A stretch of 64,000 nucleotides of DNA from Clostridium sp. CX1 (GCF_025398335.1 NZ_JAODOO010000017.1:1-64000), one strand, 5' to 3'; counted from the first letter of the stretch, positions 35,781 to 44,394 are shown. The notes: a model not told the origin generated them from the sequence alone. A program made the numbers and translations.

Positions 35781-35951
35781 AGATAGTCATCCCCTTTATA
35801 TTTTATAATAGCTTCTTTTATTTCTAGAAAATACCACAATTAAAATACTAAATATTAATGTAGTTATATTCAAGTAGTTACTTTTATGTAATATAGTAAC
35901 AATGTGTAAACCAGTATGACTTTAAATGCAAAAAACTATAGAAATAAATAA

Positions 35952-35977
35952 AACCTCCATCAATAATAATGGAGGTT
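35952..35977 (-). terminator. Terminator of the second DUF1858 gene
   Basis: AACCTCCA / TGGAGGTT (35952-35959, 35970-35977); on the minus strand TTTTATTTATTTC follows. Confidence 0.85.
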
Positions 35978-36005
35978 AGTACTCTTCTGAAATTAAATAC
36001 TGTTA

Positions 36006-36197
36006 CTATAGTGCATTTAGAGCTCTTAATAAGTTATCTAACTCTAAACCATGAACTTGAGCAGCCTGCTCTAAAGTTTCAGCTTGAGATGCTGGGCATC
36101 CTACACATCCCATTCCAAATGTCATTAGAACTTCTGCGTATCTAGGGTTCATTCTGATTATTTCTCCTATTGTCATGTCCTTTGTTACTTTTTCCAT
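36006..36197 (-). CDS. DUF1858 / hybrid-cluster-associated redox disulfide domain protein (second copy)
   Basis: A 63-residue DUF1858 protein with FGMGCVGCPASQAETLEQAAQVHG, nearly the same core as the copy at 25061-25261, including the CxxC. AGAGAGG lies 8 nt before the ATG. Unlike the first copy, its upstream region (36198-36340) has no perfect GTAAC-N4-GTTAC dyad; it only shows two GTTAC in direct orientation at 36313-36317 and 36324-36328. It may therefore be expressed under different conditions. Confidence 0.88.
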   Translation of the reverse strand: MEKVTKDMTIGEIIRMNPRYAEVLMTFGMGCVGCPASQAETLEQAAQVHGLELDNLLRALNAL

Positions 36198-36529
36198 AGC
36201 ATATACCTCTCTTTACCATTTTTATAAGAACATTTTTATTATATACTTTAACTATAAATTTATTATATTTTTATTTTATAATAAATTCAAGATAGCACTT
36301 TAAAGTCTATTAGTTACATTTTTGTTACCTAATATAAGTTTAATGTTAATTATTTTATATATCAAGCTTTATAACTTTTTTCTATAATTACCATATTTTC
36401 TATTGCCTAATTTTGATATTACATTACTCTATAACTTTCGTCAAGGAATTAAAGTATTGGTGCTGGTAAAATATTATTGATAATTACTTAACCCAATGTT
36501 ATAATTCAGTTAAAAGTAAATAATATGGA
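36198..36529. other. AT-rich divergent intergenic region upstream of the riboswitch
   Basis: No gene visible. It must contain the promoters of the DUF1858 gene (minus; a TATAAT reads at 36262-36267) and of the cobalamin operon (plus). Two direct GTTAC half-sites occur near 36313-36328. Nothing else stands out. Confidence 0.5.
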
Positions 36530-36720
36530 TTTAGGTACTTATGGAGCAAATCATAAGTTTAAAAGGGAAACGAGTTAAAGCCTCGTGCGGTCCCGCCACT
36601 GTAATGAGGAGTATATTGATATTATGTCACTTGGTAACAGGGAAGGCATCAATATGCGATGAATCAGAGCCAGGAGACCTGCCTAAATTTTTCACTGAGC
36701 ATGCTTACGTGGATAAGCTG
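36530..36720 (+). ncRNA. Cobalamin (B12) riboswitch aptamer
   Basis: Conserved cobalamin-aptamer segments appear in order: AAAAGGGAA near 36560, GCCTCGTGCGGTCCCGCCACTG ending at 36600 (core of the receptor), GTAACAGGGAAGGC near 36636-36650 and the B12 box GCCAGGAGACCTGCC (36669-36683). The aptamer precedes the BtuFCD-type uptake operon, and a terminator lies 23 nt after it, so binding of adenosyl- or another cobalamin should stop transcription. Confidence 0.95.
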
Positions 36721-36742
36721 GTGAACAAATAGTTTTGTTTGT

Positions 36743-36773
36743 AAACCGTTATCTAGCTGATAGCGGTTTTATT
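36743..36773 (+). terminator. Riboswitch expression-platform terminator
   Basis: AAACCGTTATC / GATAGCGGTTT (36743-36753, 36759-36769) with a 5-nt loop and a T-rich tail. Its position directly after the aptamer and 73 nt before the first gene marks it as the ligand-controlled terminator. Confidence 0.85.
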
Positions 36774-36845
36774 ATTAAGATAATTATATTCAGGTAGTAT
36801 ATTTCTGTCTGATAGAATTTTTAATTTATTTCAGGAGGATGACAT

Positions 36846-37811
36846 ATGATAAACTTTAAAAAGATTGTTACGTTTCTAATTTGCTCCATTTTTGTTATAT
36901 CTCTAAGTGCTTGTTCAAATAAAAGTTCCTCTTCAGAAAATAGTAATGGTTCTAGTAATAACAACTCTAAAATTACCTCTTACCCACTAACCTTCAAAGA
37001 CTTCTATGGAAGAGATGTAAAAATAGACAAAGAACCTCAAAGGATAGTTTCAGGCGCACCTAATATTACAGAAATATTATTTGCTTTAGGTGAAAAGGAT
37101 AAGCTAGTTGGAAGGACTGATTTTTGTAATTTTCCTCAAGAAACTAAAAGTATTCAATCTATCGGAGGAATTCAAAATCCTAATATAGAAAAAATAGTAG
37201 AGCTAAAGCCAGATATTCTTATCGCTTCATCAATCTTTCCAAAGGAAGCAGTAGAAAAATTAGAAGCTTTAAATGTTAAGGTTGTTATAATCCAAGGCGA
37301 TGAAAGCTTTGAAGGAACTTATACTACAATAAAAAAAGTAGGACAAATCGCAAATGCTAATGAAAAGGCAGCTGAAATTGTAACTAATATGGAAAAGAAG
37401 ATTGCTGAAGTTAAAGAAAAAGTTACTGGTAAAAATACTCCTAGCGTATATTACGTTATATCCTATGGTAAAGATGGAGATTTTACTGCAGGAAAAAATA
37501 CCTTTATCAGCAAAATGATAAGTATGGCTGGCGGTAAAAATGCTGCTGATGATGCTGAAGGATGGGCTTACAGCCTGGAAAAACTCATAGAAAAAAATCC
37601 TGATATTTTAGTTTGCTCTACTTATATCGCAGGAAGTCCTGATGATATTAAGACTGGAATTAAAAATACTAACGGATATAAAGACTTAACAGCTGTAAAA
37701 AATAATAAATTATTTGATATTAACCCTGATATTTTAGAAAGACAAGGTCCTAGACTGGCAGAAGGCTTCGAGCAGCTAGCTAAGATAATACATCCAGAAG
37801 CATTTAAATAA
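36846..37811 (+). CDS. btuF: Cobalamin/corrinoid ABC transporter substrate-binding lipoprotein (BtuF-like)
   Basis: A 321-residue binding protein. The signal peptide ends at the lipobox LSAC (Cys about residue 22). A Ser/Asn linker is followed by the TroA-like bilobed fold with PQRIVSGAPNITEILFALG (about 65-83) and GRTDFCNFPQE. The gene begins after a B12 riboswitch and is followed by a BtuC-type permease and ATPase, so corrinoid is the expected ligand; the fold alone would also fit iron-siderophores. AGGAGG lies 7 nt before the ATG. Confidence 0.88.
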   Translation: MINFKKIVTFLICSIFVISLSACSNKSSSSENSNGSSNNNSKITSYPLTFKDFYGRDVKIDKEPQRIVSGAPNITEILFALGEKDKLVGRTDFCNFPQETKSIQSIGGIQNPNIEKIVELKPDILIASSIFPKEAVEKLEALNVKVVIIQGDESFEGTYTTIKKVGQIANANEKAAEIVTNMEKKIAEVKEKVTGKNTPSVYYVISYGKDGDFTAGKNTFISKMISMAGGKNAADDAEGWAYSLEKLIEKNPDILVCSTYIAGSPDDIKTGIKNTNGYKDLTAVKNNKLFDINPDILERQGPRLAEGFEQLAKIIHPEAFK

Positions 37812-37834
37812 TTTTATCGATGAGAGGCTTTATT

Positions 37835-38884
37835 ATGGTATCATCAACAAATAATAAACACTACAAACTTTATCTTACATTATTAATTATTATACTTTTT
37901 GCTTCTTCAATTCTTTGCAGTACCTTAGGTACTGCAAATATATCCTTTTTAGAATCTCTACAAATTATTTTACATAACATTCCCTTTATAAGTAACTTGA
38001 TTTCAGTAGATAGCTTTTCATCTACTCATACTGTAATAATACTTAACATAAGATTGCCCCGTATTATACTATCCGGTATTGTGGGCATGGGATTATCTAT
38101 TGTAGGTGCGGCATTTCAGGCAATGTTTAAAAACCCAATGGCAGATCCTTATGTATTAGGTGTATCCTCAGGCTCTGCTCTTGGTGCTGCATTAGCAATA
38201 GTTACAGGTATGGATAACTCTTTCAGCGGACTGGGCATTACTACCCTTCTGGCTTTTGCTGGTGCAATTATAACCACTATAATAGTATATAGCATTGCTA
38301 AAGTTGGTAATAAAGTTCCTATAAATACCTTATTGCTTTCTGGTATATCTGTAAGCTTTCTTTTGTCTTCGCTAATATCCTTACTAATGGTATTTAATCG
38401 TGAAAGCATTGAAAAAATAATATTTTGGACTATGGGAAGTGTTTCAACTGCAAGTTGGAATCAAGTTATAATGCTCTCTATATTTGTAATTATAGGCTTA
38501 TTAATTTTTATGATTTTTTCAAGAGACCTAAATATAATGCTCACTGGCGATGAAACTGCAAAAAGTTTAGGCATTGAAGTTGAAAACTTGAAGAAAATAA
38601 CGCTAATTATATCTTCTTTAGTTGTTGCAGCCTGCGTATCTGTTAGCGGAGTTATAGGCTTTGTAGGTTTAATAATACCTCACATAATAAGAATACTCTT
38701 AGGACCTGATCATAGAATTCTAATTCCATTTTCAGCTGTAGGTGGAGCTCTGTTTATGATACTATCAGATACTTTAGCTAGAACTTTAGCATCACCTGCT
38801 GAAATCCCCGTAGGAGCTATTACCTCAGTAATTGGGGCCCCTTACTTTATCTATCTTTTAATAAAAAATAAAAGGAAGGTGTAA
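37835..38884 (+). CDS. btuC: Cobalamin ABC transporter permease (BtuC/FecCD type)
   Basis: A 349-residue FecCD-family permease with about ten transmembrane helices. Characteristic motifs: LNIRLPRIILSGIVGMGLSIVGAAFQAMFKNPMADPYVLGVSSGSALGA in pieces (about 75-125) and FVGLIIPHIIRILLGPDHRILIPFSAVGGA near residue 290. ATG 37835 with GAGAGG 7 nt upstream is preferred over the ORF start at 37820. It is 24 nt after btuF and 3 nt before btuD, a single operon under the riboswitch. Confidence 0.9.
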   Translation: MVSSTNNKHYKLYLTLLIIILFASSILCSTLGTANISFLESLQIILHNIPFISNLISVDSFSSTHTVIILNIRLPRIILSGIVGMGLSIVGAAFQAMFKNPMADPYVLGVSSGSALGAALAIVTGMDNSFSGLGITTLLAFAGAIITTIIVYSIAKVGNKVPINTLLLSGISVSFLLSSLISLLMVFNRESIEKIIFWTMGSVSTASWNQVIMLSIFVIIGLLIFMIFSRDLNIMLTGDETAKSLGIEVENLKKITLIISSLVVAACVSVSGVIGFVGLIIPHIIRILLGPDHRILIPFSAVGGALFMILSDTLARTLASPAEIPVGAITSVIGAPYFIYLLIKNKRKV

Positions 38885-38887
38885 TAG

Positions 38888-39709
38888 GTGACTAAACCTA
38901 AAGCTTATTCAGTACAGGTTCAAAATCTAGACTATAGCTATGAAGACAAGAAAATTCTTCAGGATATAAATATCAATTTTAAAGAAAATAAGTTTTATAG
39001 TATTATAGGTCCTAACGGCTCTGGTAAAACTACTTTTATAAAGAACTTATCTAAAATTTTAGAGCCTAAAAAGAATTCTATATTAATTGAGGACAAAGAT
39101 ATTATAAGTTACAAAAATAAAGAGTTAGCTAAAAAAGTCTCCACTGTTCCTCAAAATACTATTTTAGACTTTGACTTTTCTGCTTTGGATATAGTTTTAA
39201 TGGGAAGATCACCATACATATCCAGACTTCAATCAGAAAATGACAAGGATATGGAATTAGTAAAAAATGCAATGGAGATGACCAATACCTGGCAGTTAAG
39301 AGAAAAAAATATTTCCTCCCTAAGTGGAGGCGAACAGCAGAGAGTTTTAATAGCTAGAGCACTTGCTCAAGATACAAAAATAATTCTGTTAGATGAACCA
39401 ATTTCTCACCTTGATTTATATCATCAGGTAGAATTGCTAGATACTATCAAGTTTCTAAATAGAGACATTACCATCATAACTGTACTTCATGATTTGAATC
39501 TAGCTGCTCAATACAGTGATGAAATACTGTTAATGAGCAAAGGTAGAATTATTTCTCAAGGGTCTCCTGAAGAAGTAATAACTAAAAAAAATATAAAAGA
39601 AGTTTATAATATGGATGTACATTTATTAAAAAATCCTTCAAATGGAAGACCACATATTATCCCAATAAGCAAATCTTTAGAAAATAAGAAGGAGTTATAC
39701 GCAACATAG
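38888..39709 (+). CDS. btuD: Cobalamin ABC transporter ATP-binding protein (BtuD-type)
   Basis: A 273-residue ATPase. Walker A GPNGSGKT (about 39-46), Q-loop VPQNT, signature LSGGEQQRVLIARAL, Walker B IILLDEPISHLD and H-loop VLHDLNLA are all intact, as in FecE/BtuD-type subunits. The start is a GTG with AAGGTG overlapping the end of btuC. The last codons and stop codon lie inside the stem and loop of the terminator shared with the convergent cobU gene. Confidence 0.9.
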   Translation: MTKPKAYSVQVQNLDYSYEDKKILQDININFKENKFYSIIGPNGSGKTTFIKNLSKILEPKKNSILIEDKDIISYKNKELAKKVSTVPQNTILDFDFSALDIVLMGRSPYISRLQSENDKDMELVKNAMEMTNTWQLREKNISSLSGGEQQRVLIARALAQDTKIILLDEPISHLDLYHQVELLDTIKFLNRDITIITVLHDLNLAAQYSDEILLMSKGRIISQGSPEEVITKKNIKEVYNMDVHLLKNPSNGRPHIIPISKSLENKKELYAT

Positions 39710-39726
39710 TATAACTCCTTCTTATT
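39683..39726. terminator. Shared terminator overlapping the ends of btuD and cobU
   Basis: Perfect 18-bp arms 39683-39700 and 39709-39726 (AATAAGAAGGAGTTATAC and its complement) with an 8-nt loop that includes most of the btuD stop region. The 5' arm encodes the last residues of btuD, and the 3' arm reaches the cobU stop codon. Only 15 bp separate the two convergent genes. Confidence 0.85.
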
Positions 39727-40273
39727 ACTTTAACTTTAAAGGAAACCCACAGGCCACCAAATACGCTTCATCACTGAAGCTTCCTATATATTGATTTACA
39801 TGTCCTAAAATATCACTAAATATTCTTCCAAGTCTATATTCAGGCACTAAACTCCAACCTACTTCGTTAGTAACAATAACTACTTCTTTGTCACTGTCCT
39901 TTGCCGCTAAAAGCAGTGTTTCTACCTCTGATTTTATCTTCTTACTAAGCTCTGATATATCTTCCTGTGACATAGTATCAAAGTTGTACTCTTTGTCAAA
40001 CATAAAGTTTGTTACCATAGTGCCTATACATTCAATCATTATATATTTATGGCTATCTTTTTTTATAACTTCCGCTAAATTTTTAAAGCCTTCATAGGTT
40101 GCCCATTTTTGATTTCTCTGTTTTTTGTGCTTTTCAATTCTTTTTTCCATTTCCTTGTCTGTTACTATAGCCGTTGCAATATATAACACATCATTTTTGT
40201 TCTCTAATAACTTTTCTGCAAAGGTACTTTTTCCACTTCTGCTGCCGCCAGTAACCAAGATTATCTTTCCCAT
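39725..40273 (-). CDS. cobU: Adenosylcobinamide kinase / adenosylcobinamide-phosphate guanylyltransferase
   Basis: A 182-residue CobU. It phosphorylates adenosylcobinamide and then transfers GMP to give adenosylcobinamide-GDP in the cytoplasm. P-loop GGSRSGKSTFAE (about 8-19); the guanylylated His is expected in RIEKHKKQR (about residue 45); TNEVGWSLVPEYRLGRIFSD is the conserved C-terminal motif. The start ATG 40273 has AAGGAG 8 nt upstream; the ATG two codons earlier overlaps that box. Last gene of the cobC-cobS-cobU set. Confidence 0.92.
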   Translation of the reverse strand: MGKIILVTGGSRSGKSTFAEKLLENKNDVLYIATAIVTDKEMEKRIEKHKKQRNQKWATYEGFKNLAEVIKKDSHKYIMIECIGTMVTNFMFDKEYNFDTMSQEDISELSKKIKSEVETLLLAAKDSDKEVVIVTNEVGWSLVPEYRLGRIFSDILGHVNQYIGSFSDEAYLVACGFPLKLK

Positions 40274-40371
40274 GTCCATATCTCCTTATAATACTATTTA
40301 ATAATTGCAAGACCATTTTATTATATTTCTTAGTCTGCTTTTATCCTCTTAATTTTCTATTGAATATGTAA

Positions 40372-41121
40372 CTATCTTAAAATAACTGCTATTAAAATTA
40401 ATGTTAGTATTTCCACCAATTCGTTATTTGCTCCTAAAATATCTCCTGTAATTCCCCCAATTTTACTCTTAGAAAACTCATTAAATATTGCAGTGAAAAC
40501 CACTCCAGCAAATAGTAGTATTATTACATGTATAGCATTCATCATTAAGATTAAAATTCCTGTAGTTAATAAAAAGCTGATAAAAAGTTGAAGCTTTCCA
40601 ACATTCTCCACAAAAAGGTTGCCAGATCCCGTCTTTTTAGCATTTTTACCTATAGTAATTATAAAAACCGTGGTGAATCTTGATATAATAGGTACAACTA
40701 TAATTCCTATAGGAAAACTTGGAGCTATTGATGAGAATAAAGCATACTTAAAGAGCAAGTCAAATATTACTGCAATACAAGCATAGCTTCCTATTCTACT
40801 GTCCTTCATTATCTCAATTATTCTATCATTGCCTTTAAAGGCGAAAAAACCATCACAGGTATCTCCTAACCCATCTAAATGTAGCGCTCCTGTTACTATG
40901 ATTCCAGCTAACAGTATTATTACAATAGTAGGTTCTAATGGTAAAATCCTTATAAAAAGCTCATATATACCCCATTGAATAGCTCCTATTATAAATCCAA
41001 CTACAGGAAGAAATATAGCTCCTCTTTTAAAATCTTCTTTCTCACAAGGTAAATTTAGGTTAACTGGAATTCTGGTTAAAAATTGAACCATTAATAATAG
41101 ATTTTGTATTATTCTTTTCAT
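40372..41121 (-). CDS. cobS: Adenosylcobinamide-GDP ribazoletransferase (cobalamin synthase)
   Basis: A 249-residue integral membrane enzyme with about six transmembrane helices. The signature HLDGLGDTCDGFFAF (about 81-95) carries the Asp residues that bind Mg and the GDP-linked substrate. It joins adenosylcobinamide-GDP and alpha-ribazole to adenosylcobalamin. GGGGG lies 9 nt before ATG. Placed 50 bp after cobC and about 100 bp before cobU, all on one strand. Confidence 0.92.
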   Translation of the reverse strand: MKRIIQNLLLMVQFLTRIPVNLNLPCEKEDFKRGAIFLPVVGFIIGAIQWGIYELFIRILPLEPTIVIILLAGIIVTGALHLDGLGDTCDGFFAFKGNDRIIEIMKDSRIGSYACIAVIFDLLFKYALFSSIAPSFPIGIIVVPIISRFTTVFIITIGKNAKKTGSGNLFVENVGKLQLFISFLLTTGILILMMNAIHVIILLFAGVVFTAIFNEFSKSKIGGITGDILGANNELVEILTLILIAVILR

Positions 41122-41170
41122 TTTTTGTTTCCCCCATCATTTTTTAAGCTTGTCTTTTGATTTAAAAAAC

Positions 41171-41758
41171 TTAGACATGAGTTATACTATCTATAAATAG
41201 ATTTCCATACTCATATTTTATTAAAGTTATATCACAATTCTTAGAGCCAAAACTCCAGAAGAAGTCTAAGTTGCCTCCTAATATGTAACAATAAATAGAC
41301 CTTATAACTCCACCGTGGGTTACGATTAGAATATTTTCTTCATCAAGCTTTAAAATGTCATCCATGAAGCTTTTAACTCTATCATAAACCTGTAAATAAC
41401 TCTCTCCCCCTGGTGGTGCAAAGTCCCTCCAATTTTCACACCAGAGCCTCCATTCTGCAGGGTACAGCTCTTTTATTTTATCATAAGCTTTTCCTTCAAA
41501 CTCTCCAAAGTTTGTTTCATTTATTCTACTATCTCTGATTAAATTGCAATGTTTATTTTTCAATAAAATATCAGCTGTTTGCTCTGCTCTCTTTTTTTCA
41601 CTGATATATACTGTTTTAAAGTTTATATCTCTTAGTATCTCTTCTGCCCTATGTGATTGTAATATACCTTGCTCTGTAAGTTCTACATCAAGGCTTCCAT
41701 AGTAACTTCCGCCCTGATTTTCCTTAGTTTCCCCATGTCTTACAAAATATAAATTCAT
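41171..41758 (-). CDS. cobC: Histidine phosphatase, probable alpha-ribazole phosphatase
   Basis: A 195-residue member of the histidine phosphatase superfamily: phosphohistidine motif FVRHGET (about 4-10), second Arg in SEKKRAEQTA, and the second catalytic His in VTHGGVIRS near residue 150. The fold alone fits many phosphatases, but it opens the cobS-cobU gene set, so removal of the phosphate from alpha-ribazole phosphate (or adenosylcobalamin phosphate) is the likely step. GGGGGAG precedes the ATG. A TATAAT reads on the minus strand at 41819-41824. No riboswitch precedes it. Confidence 0.85.
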   Translation of the reverse strand: MNLYFVRHGETKENQGGSYYGSLDVELTEQGILQSHRAEEILRDINFKTVYISEKKRAEQTADILLKNKHCNLIRDSRINETNFGEFEGKAYDKIKELYPAEWRLWCENWRDFAPPGGESYLQVYDRVKSFMDDILKLDEENILIVTHGGVIRSIYCYILGGNLDFFWSFGSKNCDITLIKYEYGNLFIDSITHV

Positions 41759-41905
41759 TTAATTTCTCCCCCAATTATTTAATTTATTAAAACTAAATAC
41801 TACTTCTACACCCCTTACATTATAATACAATTAGTAAAATTTTTCACTTCATCCTAATCCTCTATAGTGTAAAATATCCTACTCTACAATAAATACTCTT
41901 AAAAT

Positions 41906-41945
41906 AAAAGTTACAGACTACACTAACCTATAGTCTGTAACTTTT
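41906..41945 (-). terminator. Perfect 15-bp hairpin terminator downstream of larA
   Basis: AAAAGTTACAGACTA (41906-41920) pairs with 41931-41945 around a 10-nt loop; on the minus strand the stem ends in TTTTATTTTAAG. It closes the inositol cluster on its 3' side. Confidence 0.9.
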
Positions 41946-41973
41946 AAATTTCCTTAAACCTATCCTTTTCTAC

Positions 41974-43221
41974 TTAATCTAAATTTGGTAAGGTTGAGCC
42001 TCCGAAAGGCATGAGAATTACCTTAGAATCTTCCCCAGTTTCTTTGAAAGCAGCTTCCACAGCACTTTGTGCATCGCTAAAAGGCTCCATAAATATACTT
42101 CTTACAAATCCTTCTTCAAGTTCAGAAACTAGGTATACCTTACACCTTTTTAATATCATAGCAATTGCTGCTGCTTTATGACCTCCTAATTGAAAATTCT
42201 TTTTTACTTGTTCTATCATATCTTCAGGTTTTTCTGCTTCTAACATCCAGTTCTCAAATACCTTTTCTCCTAATCCTTCCCTGCAGGAGGCAACTAATAT
42301 TATTATCCCACCTTCTTTTACCGCATGTTTGGAGTTGTCCAACGCTTTTTGGGCTTGATATAAGTTTAAATCCTTAGGGTATCCTCCCGGTGTTGTGATA
42401 ACAATATCCGCTTTTTCTTTTATTCTTATCTTATAAAAACTATCTAAAAACTTACAGCCTTCTCTATGAGCTTTTATATAGTGACCGGCTACCGCTTTAA
42501 TTATTTGTTTGTTACTATCTAGTACTACATTTACTATAAAGTCTATAGGTACAAACTTTTCTACAGTTTCTATATCCATTCTTACAGGATTATCTTTTAC
42601 ATTCCCCGTTGTTGCTTTTTCATGCACCATTTTGCTATGATTTGCCTGAATAGCTGCCCTTGTTGAAACTCCCGGCATTATGGCCTTGGCACCTCCGCTG
42701 TATCCTGCAAAATAATGATATTCTATATTTCCTAAGCAAATTCTTCTGTCAGCTTTAACAACAATTTTACTAATGTCCACCGGCGTTCCCTCTGATGTTA
42801 CTCCAAGATGCACAAACTCTGTTGAACTGCTGTCTATGCAGTTTATTTTTTCATATATCTCTTTACCAACTAAATATTTTTTTTCTTCCTCTGTGTGAGA
42901 TCTATGACTACCAAGAGCAAATACTATGGTAATATCCTGATCCTTAATTCCAGCACTATTTAGTTCTTCTATTACTACAGGTAGAACTATTTTACTTGGC
43001 ATAGGTCTGGTTATATCACTAGTAACTATTACTACTTTCTCTCCTGGTTTTACTATGTCCTTTAATCTGCTGGACGCAATAGGGTTTTCCATCGCCCTTC
43101 TGACCTCATCTGCACCAGTTAGCTCTATTTTCACCTCGTTAGGCTCTAATATGCCCAAAATATTTTCACTATCTATGTCAAAGTTCATCTTTCCCTTTCC
43201 AAATCCAAAACTATATTCCAT
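41974..43221 (-). CDS. LarA-family nickel-pincer 2-hydroxyacid racemase; predicted malate racemase
   Basis: A 415-residue LarA homologue. Family knowledge: LarA uses a covalently bound Ni-pincer nucleotide to racemise lactate; other family members act on malate and other 2-hydroxyacids. Visible LarA signatures: TSDITRPMP (Asp and Arg near 70), GSHRSHT (catalytic His), EYHYFAGYSGGAKAIMPG (second catalytic His and the cofactor-linking Lys) and QANHSKM (nickel His). It follows iolG on the same strand with a hairpin between them. In this cluster, malate racemisation would join D-malate from the upstream steps to malic enzyme. No larB, larC or larE in the window. ATG 43221 is preferred over TTG 43227 because of AAGGGGG about 9 nt upstream. 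Confidence 0.8.
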   Translation of the reverse strand: MEYSFGFGKGKMNFDIDSENILGILEPNEVKIELTGADEVRRAMENPIASSRLKDIVKPGEKVVIVTSDITRPMPSKIVLPVVIEELNSAGIKDQDITIVFALGSHRSHTEEEKKYLVGKEIYEKINCIDSSSTEFVHLGVTSEGTPVDISKIVVKADRRICLGNIEYHYFAGYSGGAKAIMPGVSTRAAIQANHSKMVHEKATTGNVKDNPVRMDIETVEKFVPIDFIVNVVLDSNKQIIKAVAGHYIKAHREGCKFLDSFYKIRIKEKADIVITTPGGYPKDLNLYQAQKALDNSKHAVKEGGIIILVASCREGLGEKVFENWMLEAEKPEDMIEQVKKNFQLGGHKAAAIAMILKRCKVYLVSELEEGFVRSIFMEPFSDAQSAVEAAFKETGEDSKVILMPFGGSTLPNLD

Positions 43222-43243
43222 CCCCAATTTCCCCCTTATTTTT

Positions 43244-43299
43244 AAATAAAAACAGTAGAATTAGAATAAAGGACTTTATGCTAATCTACTGTTTTATTT
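43244..43299 (-). terminator. Strong hairpin between iolG and larA (terminator or attenuator)
   Basis: AAATAAAAACAGTAGAATTAG (written in part, 43244-43264) pairs with 43281-43299 over about 19 bp with two bulges; TTTTTATTT forms the tail on the minus strand. Only 22 nt separate it from the larA ATG, too little for a promoter, so larA probably depends on read-through and is expressed at a lower level than the iol genes. Confidence 0.75.
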
Positions 43300-43309
43300 A
43301 ACTTTTGAA

Positions 43310-44320
43310 TTACTCTATTATTTTTATTGGTCTTTTCTCTTCATAGGACTTTCTTGCAGCCATTGCAATTATAATTGGCTTTAATCCATCTATGCCTTCA
43401 ACAGGAGTTTTGGTATCATTTTTGATTGCATTAAAGAACTGTCTTAGTTCCTCCACAAAGGAATCCTTATATCTTTCTAAGAAGAAATATTTAGGCTTAT
43501 CAGCAAACACTCCTTCTGAAGTGCTAAGTACAGCTGAAGATGGAGTATCATTACTTACCGTTACCCCTCCCTTAGAACCGAATACTTCAACTCTTTGATC
43601 ATATCCGTAGGCAGCTCTCCTGCTGTTATCTATAACACCTATAGCTCCATTTTTGAATTTTAGTGTAATTAAGGCTGTATCTACATCTCCAGCTTCTCCA
43701 ATAGCAGGATCTACAAGCACTGCTGCATTTGTATATACCTCTTCTACCTCACTTCCAGATAGATATCGTACCATATCAAAATCGTGGATAGTCATATCCA
43801 TGAACATTCCACCAGAAACCTTAACATACTCAATTGGCGGCGGCTCTGGGTCTCTAGAAGTAACCTTAATGATATGAGGGTCACCTATTTTTCCTTCTTT
43901 TATAAGCTCATGTACCTTTCTAAAGTTGTGATCAAATCTCCTGTTAAAACCTACCTGAAACTTAACTCCTGCCTTTTTAACGGCATCGAGAGCAGCAACT
44001 ATCTTTTCAAGATCAAAATCTATAGGCTTTTCACAAAAAATATGCTTTCCTGCTTCAGCAGCTTCTATAGTTATAGTTGAATGGGTATTGGTTGAAGAAC
44101 ATATGAGAACTGTATTTATCTCAGGATCTTTTAATATATCCCTATAGTCTTCATAAACCTCTTCTATTCCTATTCCCTGTGCCCATTCAATTATCTTATC
44201 TGCGTATATATCGGCAATTGCCTTAAGTCTTATATCTGGAAAATTATTGACTATATTCTCCCCATGTAGTTTTCCTATTCTTCCTGCACCGATTATTCCA
44301 AGGACAATGTTATTTGACAT
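43310..44320 (-). CDS. iolG: Inositol 2-dehydrogenase
   Basis: A 336-residue Gfo/Idh/MocA oxidoreductase that oxidises myo-inositol to 2-keto-myo-inositol (scyllo-inosose) with NAD. Rossmann motif GIIGAGRIGKLHGENI (about 6-21); catalytic Lys in FCEKPIDFD (about 93-101); Asp and His in MDMTIHDFDMVRY (about 170-182). Neighbours IolE, IolD and IolB fix the substrate. GAGAGG lies before the ATG. It is the last iol gene before the hairpin leading to larA. Confidence 0.93.
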   Translation of the reverse strand: MSNNIVLGIIGAGRIGKLHGENIVNNFPDIRLKAIADIYADKIIEWAQGIGIEEVYEDYRDILKDPEINTVLICSSTNTHSTITIEAAEAGKHIFCEKPIDFDLEKIVAALDAVKKAGVKFQVGFNRRFDHNFRKVHELIKEGKIGDPHIIKVTSRDPEPPPIEYVKVSGGMFMDMTIHDFDMVRYLSGSEVEEVYTNAAVLVDPAIGEAGDVDTALITLKFKNGAIGVIDNSRRAAYGYDQRVEVFGSKGGVTVSNDTPSSAVLSTSEGVFADKPKYFFLERYKDSFVEELRQFFNAIKNDTKTPVEGIDGLKPIIIAMAARKSYEEKRPIKIIE

Positions 44321-44394
44321 TTTTAACCTCTCCCATCTAATGCTACTGGTATTTTTTATCAGATCTTTTTCGGATTAACTCCCAGTACTCCTAT

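Noticed and set aside
36313-36328. Two GTTAC half-sites upstream of the second DUF1858 gene, as a possible HcpR-like operator
   Set aside because: They are in direct, not inverted, orientation with 6-nt spacing, and no -10 lies at the class II distance.
36541-36732. 63-codon open frame on the plus strand
   Set aside because: It lies exactly over the cobalamin riboswitch aptamer; the open frame is incidental.
36846-39709. Iron-siderophore transporter as the identity of the BtuFCD-type operon
   Set aside because: The fold would allow it, but the B12 riboswitch and adjacent cobU/cobS/cobC genes favour corrinoid uptake.
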